DNA of 64,000 bases, from positions 53,600,744 to 53,664,743 of the forward strand of contig CM054155.1 in NCBI GenBank assembly GCA_028751875.1. Reading direction: 5' to 3'. The notes below the pieces were generated by a model. It was given only the letters and a program-made list of their open reading frames with translations. It was not told the origin of the DNA and did not search any database. Position numbers and translations under genes: made by a program. Below, one piece after another: positions 56,474 through 64,000 of the stretch (its first letter is position 1; every line of letters begins with the position of its first letter). Source of the DNA: Rapana venosa. Its lineage: Eukaryota; Mollusca; Gastropoda; Neogastropoda; Muricidae.

Positions 56474-58845
56474 ACATCGGAAACAATACTTAGAAAGTGA
56501 AAGATGCCGCTGAAAACCAGGGACAGACATTTGGGGGGAAGCCTCAGGCAGGAAACAAGTGTGTTTTTAAGGCTGGATTCGAAGGTATCAAGTGAAGGCT
56601 TTTGTCGGAAATGAAAGAGGGAGGTCATTCCAGGTGGATGGAACAGAAACAGAGAAGGGGCGACGGCCAACAGTGGTTTGTTTTAATCTGGGTGTTCGAA
56701 AGCACAAAGTATCTGCGGGTGAACGAAGGGAACGGGATGGAGTATACAGATGAAGACAGTTACAGAGATGAGGGGGTGCAGATTTGTGGAGACATTTGAA
56801 ACAGAGGTATTTTGTTTTATACTCCAGTCTTTAAGGGCAGGGAGCCAGTGAAGAATCGCAGAAGAGGGGTGATTGTGTTCAGATTTTTTTCTTTCTTAGG
56901 ACTAGTCGAGCTGCAGAGTTTTGTATGCGTTGAAGAGAGGGGATAGATATGCTGGTAGGCCAGCCAAAGAGAATTACGTAGTCTAAACGTGAAAGAAAAA
57001 GAGATGTGACAAGCTTGAAGCTGCATCAGTGGACAGATACTTGCGAATCGCGCTTATGCACCGTAATTGATAGTAGCAAGACTGGCAGGTCTAGGTGATG
57101 AATTTTTTCATAGAGAGTGTGTTGTCAAGAACTACTCCTAAATACTTCACAGAGTTGGACAAAGAAACTGACGTATTGCGAATTCTATTGAATTTTTTGC
57201 GATAGAGGAAAGTTTATGTTGGGTCCCTATAAGCATGGCTTGGGTTTTTAATCAGCATTAAGTTGTAACTTGTTCTGAGTCATCCACTTTTGAATGTCTT
57301 GAAGGCAGTTAGAACATATTTGTCAGGAGGGAAGGCAAGTTTTCAAGTATCACTGCACTGAAGCTTAGTTTCATCGGCATAGAAATGATGTTCAATATGT
57401 TGGTTGTTTATTATATTGTGAGAGTGGAGAAGTGTAGAGAGTAAAAAAGAACAGGGCCCAGGACTGATCCTGCGGGACTCCACATTCCATTTTGAAGGTT
57501 TTAAATTGAATTTTGTTTACATAACTTTCTGGAACCTGTCTGTGAGGTATGAAGTACACCAGGTGAGGCTGTGCCGTTAATCCCAAACGTATTTTGGAGG
57601 CGAGAAAGAAGAATTGAGTGATCTATGGATCAAGGCTGCAGAAAAGTAAAGAAGATGAGGAGGGAGATTTTTCCGCATCAGAAGCAAGTAGAAGTGTATC
57701 TAAAGTGTGGACTAGGGTGGTTTCGGTGCTGTGGTTGGGGCGTAGGCAGATTGAAAAGGGGGAAAAGGAGATCTTTGGAATGAAGGTGACTGTTGAGCTG
57801 TTTGAGAACGACTTTTTCTAGTACTTTAGAGACAAAGGGTAAGTTTGAGACAGGCCTATAATTTTTTTGAATGTTGGGATCGAGGTCGTGCTTTTTAGTA
57901 GAGGTGTGTACTATTGCTGTTTTAAGAGCTGATGGAAAATTTCTGACAAAAGAGATGAGTTTACTATTTTTTGTGATAATAGGTACAAGTTGTGGTAGGC
58001 ATTGTGAGAAAACAGGAGCAGGTATGGGATCAAGGTCGCATGATTTTATAGTCATTTCCTTCAAATTGTCATGATTTCTTTTTCACTTGTGGGATGGAAG
58101 GAAAAAAGGAGTGCCAGTGAACTGGGGATCAGGAAAGGGGCAGGCTGGAATTGAGTCTGATCCAGTCTGGAGCGTATGTTTCGAACTTGACTGAGAAGAA
58201 GGCAGAAAATATGGATGGAAGTTCAGACAGGCTGTGGATGTTAGGCAGGAAAGGGAAATTGTTTTTGCAGATCCAAGGAGATTTGGGTGAGGGAAAAAAA
58301 AAAAGATTTTATGATTTTAGCACAGAGAACTTGGAAGAGTAGTAGTCTGTCTTTGCTGAATGGATTAAGAGTTTGACTTTGTTTATTTGTTATCGGAAAA
58401 GCTGTTTGTTGATTTCGGTTTTTGACTTCCGCCACTGCCGTTCTAGTTGCCTGCGCTTCGCTATCAAGATGTCTTGGGTATACCATGGCGCACAGGGTCT
58501 GTCAGGGAGGAGATGGTCAGTAGGAGGTGCATGCTCATCAAGCAGTTGGCGGAGAATAGTGTTATAGTGATCAGAGAGGTCAGTGTGGTCAGAGGTTTGT
58601 GAAAAACGTTTGGAAGCTTGTGAAGAGAAGGTATGAATGTCTAAGGCCTTAAGATTGCAACGAGTAACATATTTCTTCTTTCTGACAGGTTTTGTGATGT
58701 TAAGATGGAAAAGAATGGCAGAATGATTAGAATGCAGTTCGTTGGTGACAGAAACAGATGTGACAAGATTAAATGAAGCATTAGTAATCAGCCAGTCTAA
58801 AATATGACCTGAATATATATGATCTACTTCATCCAATGTTACCAC
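56262..58845 (-). pseudogene. L2/CR1-like LINE inserted into another LINE
   Basis: The 3' end is (TTA)n plus TATAAATTCCATATATTAT at 56,262-56,300. A CA tract (56,425-56,475) lies in the UTR. On minus, blocks in order are HILDWLITNASFNLVTSVSV and HSAILFHLNITKPVR (58,820-58,690), a basic linker (58,600-58,390), LPQLVPIITK and NYRPVSNLPFVSKVLEKVV (57,990-57,810), GVPQDQSWALFF (57,490-57,450) and HHFYADE at 57,365-57,390. The YADD motif reads YADE. The endonuclease N-terminus is absent, so the copy is 5'-truncated. It splits the endonuclease of the LINE at 54.7-60.4 kb. Confidence 0.68.
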
Positions 58846-58849
58846 ACAA

Positions 58850-59278
58850 TTGAATAAACATTCTTCCATGATAGCAATTACATTGTCAAACATATTACAA
58901 AATGATGGACCTTCAAGTGGGATATACACACATACAAGTAATACATTCCTTGAAGTACACAGCAAAGATTTGTCAAAGAGAAAAACACAAATGTTAGAAT
59001 ATGGAACATCCAAACACTTCACAAGGGCAGCTAACTCATACTTATTAAACAAACTAACCTATCGGATTGTCTCCCTTAATGACTAACTTACAGAAGGCCT
59101 TATAGCCACTAAAAACACCTGGCTGGATATTTTCCAGGAACCTTTCTAACAGAAAAATAAAATCAAAGCTAAGCACATAAGATAAAATCCTGTCACTGAG
59201 TAAAGAAAGCAACCCATTTAAGTTCCAAGATAAAAACAATAACGTTTTATTTGTTTCATTTTTATTGCTATGATCCAA
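58850..59278 (-). pseudogene. LINE ORF2 start: endonuclease N-half
   Basis: An ATG at 59,278 begins an APE-type endonuclease: LLFLSWNLNGLLSLLSDR (the WN-L-N block), LERFLENIQPGVFSGYKAFC, and after a frame break near 59,054 KYELAALVKCLDVP and LLVCVYIPLEGPSF (58,940-58,915). It ends MEECLFNC at about 58,850, where the inserted L2-like LINE begins. The catalytic half continues at 56,258. By chance the downstream frame stays open into the inserted element. Confidence 0.66.
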
Positions 59279-59539
59279 TGAGTCTACATCATCTAAAGGA
59301 CACTATCACTATTTATTTTGATGAGACTAGAACCCAAGTTAATGCTATCATCAGTACTGCCATATCATTTATTAACAAGGGCTCTTTATTTGAGGGCCAC
59401 CTACAACGAGACAAATCCTTGGGGACAGATGTTAATCATAAGCCTAGTAAACCTTGGTCAGACTGTCTTTCTCTTGCTTCTTAAAGCCAGTTGTGTATCC
59501 TTCAGGCTTCACAGCACAAAGCTGTATTGTGTGTGTGAC

Positions 59540-60415
59540 TGACTCAGGCCCACTTATGATGGGTGTTGGTTTACTTTCGTTAGGCCTACCCTGTGAATTG
59601 CGTCTAGGGACGGATGTGTGTATGGGCCAGCCTCCTTTCTTTGGAGATCATTGAGGGTCACCTTTTCTCCATTTATAATCAGATGGTCAAAAATCATTCT
59701 TACTTGTTTCCCCTCTGCTCTAGCACTCTTTAAATATGGGGTAGGTTTACGCCTAATTTCCATAACAGACTGAGAAAAATCTTCATCTACAAAAATTCTA
59801 GAGCCTTTCAGAGATTTTGCCTTCATTATGCTAATCTTATCCTGATGAAAACAGCATCTGGCAATAATAGGAGAGTTAGCTTTAGAATTTATACGGGCCA
59901 CTCTATCAAAACTTTACATCCTTAACATCCATTTTTACAGAGAGAAGATTTTTCACAGCCATCTCACAGTCAGCACCAGTCTCATTTGTTTTCATCTCTA
60001 TGCCATGAACAATAATGTTGTTTCGCCGTGATCATGCTTCTGCATCGCCTGTCCTCTTTTCTAACTTATCCACTCTGTTCGTCAATTCTGTACTTGTCTG
60101 TCGTAGTTCTATGTTTTCAGTTCTGAGATTATCCCTGTCTATTCTAATGTCACATATTTCTTCTTTTAGAGCACCAACAGTGTCTGTCAACACCTGTATC
60201 TCTCTTTTCAAACTGTCCACTGTAGACTTCAACAGGTTTTCCAGCTTCTCTATTTTGACTGTTATCGTGTTAAGCATCAGTTCCTGGGGAGCTGCTGCAG
60301 GAGAGGAATCCTGTCTGTGTTGAACGTTCGTAGGCGTGTTGGCAGCCATCTCTGCACTGGATTTGGTCCTGCAAGAAGGCTTCCCTGCGACCATTTGACC
60401 ACCACCCGTCGTCAA
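59540..60415 (-). pseudogene. L1-like LINE ORF1 (coiled coil plus RNA-binding domain)
   Basis: An ATG at 60,415 opens 127 codons with a clear heptad-rich segment (about residues 50-120: KIEKLENLLKSTVDSLKRE, DNLRTENIELRQ, LTNRVDKLEKR), typical of the trimerising coiled coil of L1-type ORF1 proteins. A frameshifted second part (59,901-59,554) holds ARINSKANSPIIARCCF, KAKSLKGSRIFVDEDF and RRKPTPYLKSARAEGKQVRM. This is the RRM/C-terminal nucleic-acid-binding block. It precedes the endonuclease gene starting at 59,278 by a spacer of about 260 bp. Two or three frame breaks are present. Confidence 0.68.
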
Positions 60416-60539
60416 GCTCGTTTGCCTCAGCTTGCGTCCTTAGCCAGTAGATTAAGGGGGGACGGGGGTCCAGGGTTGGTCTCCATGTCACCACACCGCA
60501 ATAAAAGTCCCCCCCCCCCTGAAATAGACAGGTGAGGGT

Positions 60540-60720
60540 CAGTCCAAAAGGACACAGTCTTGCCCGCTTTTCAGCGTCAGGATGGAGGTATACATGGCAG
60601 ATTTGAATTCTGCCCATTTGGACATGAAACAGGCAAATACTGCCTCAAATGTTCCACAGACCACCCTGTACATTTGTACTGTAATTCCCATCCTCCTGAT
60701 CTAACTACATGCCAACAATG
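60540..60720 (+). other. Short Cys/His-rich open frame
   Basis: Plus-strand frame ending at a TGA at 60,718-60,720 contains CPFGHETGKYCLKCSTDHP, then VHLYC. The spacing of Cys and His could bind zinc, as in a small finger or B-box-like fold, but the open part is only about 60 codons and has no convincing start. It may be a worn exon or chance. Confidence 0.2.
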
Positions 60721-60973
60721 AAAAACTAAAACCACTTAGAACTAGTTACTAATTCACAAAAATACCAGAGCAATTTCAGTATGTCTTCTCCTTCACATCA
60801 CGTGATGCCCCCCCCCCCCTCCCTCCCTCCAGAGACAGAAATCGACCCACGACCATCCAACCGACTGACGGACAGACAGAAGTTTGAAATAGCCAGGGAT
60901 TGTCCCATTGACTATCATAATGATCCCATGTTGTTGGGTTAGAAAACCCACCCAATGGTGAAAGGCTACAGAC

Positions 60974-61189
60974 TTACTGCCCCCTTTTCTCTGTAAATAT
61001 ATGTCTTGCTATTCTGTGGCTGTCATTGTCAATTGATTCTGCCACATTGAAAAGTGTTTGCAGTATTCTAGACCAGTATTCCTGCATTTTTAAGTCGTTC
61101 AGAATGATTGTTTTATCTTCTGAAGCAAGTTTTGCCCCAAGCTTCTGTACGTACAGGCATTTGTGGTTCGACAGGCAGGGAAGGAACAT
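60974..61189 (-). CDS. Unassigned 71-codon open frame
   Basis: Minus-strand frame with balanced composition (LGAKLASEDKTIILNDLKMQ and EYWSRILQTLFNVAESIDND). It looks more protein-like than its surroundings and precedes a low-complexity region. No family is recognised and no partner exon is visible. It may be an isolated exon, LINE debris or chance. Confidence 0.18.
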   Translation of the reverse strand: MFLPCLSNHKCLYVQKLGAKLASEDKTIILNDLKMQEYWSRILQTLFNVAESIDNDSHRIARHIFTEKRGQ

Positions 61190-61259
61190 TTTCCATCTAA
61201 ATAATGTGAATTCGTGGGAACTTCAGAACTTGTTGCATCACACTGCAGAACTGTTTTGA

Positions 61260-61494
61260 GAAGGCTTTTGTGTGTGATTATTTTGTGTCATGAAACTTGT
61301 CAGAAATGTATGTGAACTGTTTTTTTGTTTTTGGTTAAACTTGAGTAGTGGTTTTGTATAGTTATCAATATCTCATTATGCCTACCATCGGAGAGCTGTT
61401 TCAAAGAACAACTTCTGACAGCATGTTTTAATAGATTACCATTCATTCACATTCATCATTTTTATATCCATCCTTCCAACTCCCTGTTCCATCC
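61260..61494. other. No recognisable gene
   Basis: Unremarkable sequence between the unassigned open frame and the microsatellites. No repeat family or open frame is supportable. Confidence 0.35.
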
Positions 61495-61625
61495 ATTATC
61501 TATCTATCTATATCTTTATCTGTCTGTCTGTTTTTCTGTCTGCCTGTCTGTCTATCCCTCTTTTCTATCAGTCCACCTGTCCGTATATCCATCCATTTAA
61601 TTATCCATCCATCCATTTACATACA
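61495..61625. repeat. CTAT/CTGT/CCAT microsatellites
   Basis: Short adjoining tetranucleotide arrays (CTAT, CTGT, CCAT). Confidence 0.8.
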
Positions 61626-61634
61626 GCCCTAGGT

Positions 61635-61735
61635 AATCATCTATGCTGAAGGTAAAGTGTAAGCACAGAGAACAGGTTAGATGTGTTACGAAGCACGGGA
61701 GGTCTGGTTCAATTCCCATCTAAAAAGAAACGTTT
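61635..61735 (+). mobile_element. Possible tRNA-like SINE head
   Basis: TCTGGTTCAATTCCCATCT at 61,702-61,720 matches the RNA polymerase III B box (GGTTCRANTCC). An A-box-like TAAGCACAGAGA lies about 45 bp upstream. No shared SINE body or tail follows, so it may be a different SINE or a tRNA pseudogene. Confidence 0.35.
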
Positions 61736-61799
61736 ACTATATCCTCAGGAGCATGGGTAGTGCTAGCATGCTAGTCTTTAAAAGGGGACCATTATTCCA

Positions 61800-63730
61800 G
61801 ACCACGAACAATACGCTTTAAGCTCTTGTAAATTATCCCATTGCAACAAAGCAGTTGTCAGCAACAACATTCAGATAAAAAGAACCTAATACTCTCATAA
61901 GTAAACAACGGTCTCTCTTAATCTGTCTTTGTAGTTACTAGGGTACTGCAGTAAATTTCTCAGACAGTGTCTTTTCGGCAAGATGAGAGTGATGGAGTCC
62001 ATTCCTCTCCAAGTACAAGGTGCATGCTGGGTATGTTTATGTGTTTATAAGATGCATTAAAAAAAATCTGTTGTAAGTGAAGTTGACTTCTTGTCACCAG
62101 GTTGAGAGTAAACTTTCCTTGATAGTTTGTTTGTTAATATCAACAGTACTCTGACATCACTGGACTGAGGCAAATTTAATTGATAAATCATAATTTTAAA
62201 AAGTTGTGAAACAAAAGAAACTGGATGATGTAATTTATCAAAGGAGATAGATCAGTGAACAGTTATGATGATGGTTAGATCTACAGATTTCCTTCTCTTT
62301 GTTCTAAAATGTAGGCACGTGAATGACCTAGTCTTTTATTGATTGAATGTTACAAACTATCTACACCGTGGTTTATGAAGAAAGGCTACAAAAAGAAGAA
62401 AGGAACTAAAATAAAAGCTAGGAATATTTATGATAGTAGTAAATGAGGATTACAATGTTCACAGTCCTGTTGCGACTTGACAGAGGGTTACTGGAGATAC
62501 TGAATATTGATAGTTTGTGTTCTAAGCCAGGTGTACAATAATGGGTTGTGCAGAGGACAGTATGGGGGAGTAAGGGGCCTGGGGTTAGACCCCCAACATC
62601 TCCCGCGATGGCCTGGAGCATGGGATGCCAGCTCTCAGATCAGTGAATTATTTTGTTTAACTCATTGAAGTTGTGCCGAAGCTTAAGCTTCGGCACTCTT
62701 TTCCTTTACTGTGACGTGCCGAAACAGCAGACTTACGAATTAAAAAAAACACACCAGAAAGTGATGGTTAACTCAAGGGAAAGTACTCTGGCTTGTAAGG
62801 CAATCATTTTTCTAAACGCAGTTGCTTTCCTTGACCATAAGCTCGCCTAGTTTTTATCTGTTGGCCAATTTTGTTTGACATGTCAACAAGTGATATCTTT
62901 GGGATTTCAGGCACTCCAGTGTTATGATTCTTTAAAAAAAATAGTCTGTTGTACAACAAGTGACATTACATGGATTCAGCCAAGCTTCAGGGAACTTTAC
63001 TTTGGTGAAAAAGCATCACATTGCTTCAAGGGGACTAGTTGTTGAATAGTTCAAGCCATTTAAGATACAAACCTTAATTTTCAAAACTTTTTATTTTTCA
63101 GCATTCAGTGACATATTTTGGAAATTTGTAAAAAATAAATACAGTCATCTATTAAAAAACTGTGACACAATCTCAAAAGAAGACATTATAAACTTTTCAA
63201 TGATTATAATGTGTATGTCATTATTATGTTGGGTAAGTCTGCTGAATTTTTCAAATTAAGCCAAAAATCATGCGTCACCACAAAATGGCGGGATCCATTT
63301 CACTGCGACTCCAATGAGTTAAGTTTGTGTGTGAACTAGCAAAGACTGAGAGTAGCTAGTGAAGTACTGATATGTTATGCCACTGGGAAAGGGGATAGCA
63401 AGCTTGAATTGATGAAATGAATTGTTATTAACTATCAAAACCCAGTGTGAGTGTAACATGATTGTGTATGTGGAATATTTGATGATTTCTTTCTGATAAT
63501 TATATTTGTGAAATCTCATTGAAGTTTCCGGATATTTTGTGTGCACATGCCTGTGGCTGTGAGAGTAAAACTGCAACAAATTAGTGAGATAGCATGCTAT
63601 TTCATTATGTCTTTTGAGTCAGTATGAAATCCTGAACGTATGTACGCATCCTTGTATACAATATAGTGTGGTTGATCTTTAACGTGCACAAGAGTTCTGT
63701 AACCCAGAGTATTAGTGACTTCCCAGCTAT
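61800..63730. other. No recognisable gene
   Basis: Unique-looking AT-rich sequence apart from a 24-bp palindrome at 62,673-62,696. Open frames are short and not family-like. Confidence 0.4.
62673..62696. repeat. Perfect 24-bp palindrome
   Basis: GTGCCGAAGCTT followed immediately by its reverse complement, then CTCTTTTCC. The half-site GTGCCGAA recurs at 62,716. It can form a 10-12-bp hairpin. Confidence 0.75.
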
Positions 63731-63734
63731 AACA

Positions 63735-63768
63735 GAGAGAGAGAGGAGAGAAGAGAGAGATGAGAGAG

Positions 63769-63803
<35 letters not shown>

Positions 63804-63815
63804 AGAGAGAAGAGA
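63735..63815. repeat. GA microsatellite at a LINE 3' end
   Basis: (GA)n with AGA interruptions, followed by GAACTTGAACTTCAATG, the terminus of a minus-strand LINE. Confidence 0.88.
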
Positions 63816-64000
63816 GAGAACTTGAACTTCAATGTTTTATTGATGGTATATGGATAAACCAGAGGCTTTCTTACACCAAGCCCTCACGAAAAAAGAAACA
63901 AATAGGCAAACAAACATTAATATTTAACATATACATAACAATGAAGCTAATAATAAAACTTAATCATTTAGTTATTTATATGATCAGCTACTTTTATTAA
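63816..64000 (-). mobile_element. LINE 3' UTR fragment, continues beyond the window
   Basis: TTTTATTGATGGTATATGG and AAACCAGAGGCTTTCTTACA match in kind the tail at 53,183-53,240, and the GAACTTGAACTT junction is like those at 47,335 and 54,640. Minus orientation is inferred from the position of the GA tract. Confidence 0.45.

Overview
The window reads as repeat-dense nuclear DNA of a metazoan, most likely a mollusc (inference from tRNA-headed SINEs, several LINE families and abundant GA/CA/CTAT microsatellites). I see no convincing host gene, tRNA, rRNA or CRISPR array. Almost everything recognisable is a broken mobile or virus-like element. A fixed-size 500-N gap lies at 46,001-46,500.

0-9.3 kb: a worn LINE ORF1-like stretch (minus) is followed by a compact, virus-like gene cluster at about 2.6-9.3 kb. 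Its order is: structural-protein-like gene (minus), coiled-coil/hydrophobic gene (plus), small tail-anchored protein (minus), capsid-like gene (minus), then four plus-strand genes. The last of these looks like the N-terminal region of a viral-type B-family DNA polymerase. Two gene pairs diverge from gaps of 21-28 bp, and plus-strand spacers are short. Every gene carries stops or frameshifts, so this is a decayed endogenous copy, probably of the Polinton/adintovirus-like class (inference). The polymerase reading frame is cut at 9,293/9,294 by a 4,478-bp block. A second patch of similar minus-strand genes, including a relative of the tail-anchored protein, lies at about 18.2-20.0 kb.

9.3-30.2 kb: the 4,478-bp block (9,294-13,771) recurs at 25,683-30,160 with no difference I could find, including a 17-G run. 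This means either a very recent duplication or an assembly artefact. Between the copies lie an L2/CR1-like LINE (minus) split by a nested RTE-like LINE (plus), a 54-C run, two adjacent TA-flanked foldback elements, several LINE 3' ends that terminate in (ATTGTC)n, a tRNA-derived SINE and a long CTAT array.

30-46 kb: SINE and LINE tail fragments, an inverted ~600-bp composite repeat (31.7-32.3 against 43.8-44.5 kb), and two zones of homopolymer-inflated sequence that look poorly polished. A LINE ORF1 with an SGNH-esterase-like domain lies at 35.1-36.7 kb, followed by a decayed LINE endonuclease/reverse-transcriptase region and more LINE 3' UTR copies. An L2-like LINE runs into the N gap.

46.5-64 kb: mostly minus-strand LINEs. 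One spans 47.3-50.8 kb and may have its ORF1 at 51-54 kb. Another spans 54.7-60.4 kb and is split inside its endonuclease by an inserted L2-like LINE. Several minus-strand LINE 3' ends abut GA tracts. The last 3 kb hold a possible tRNA-like SINE head, a perfect 24-bp palindrome and another GA tract with a LINE tail.
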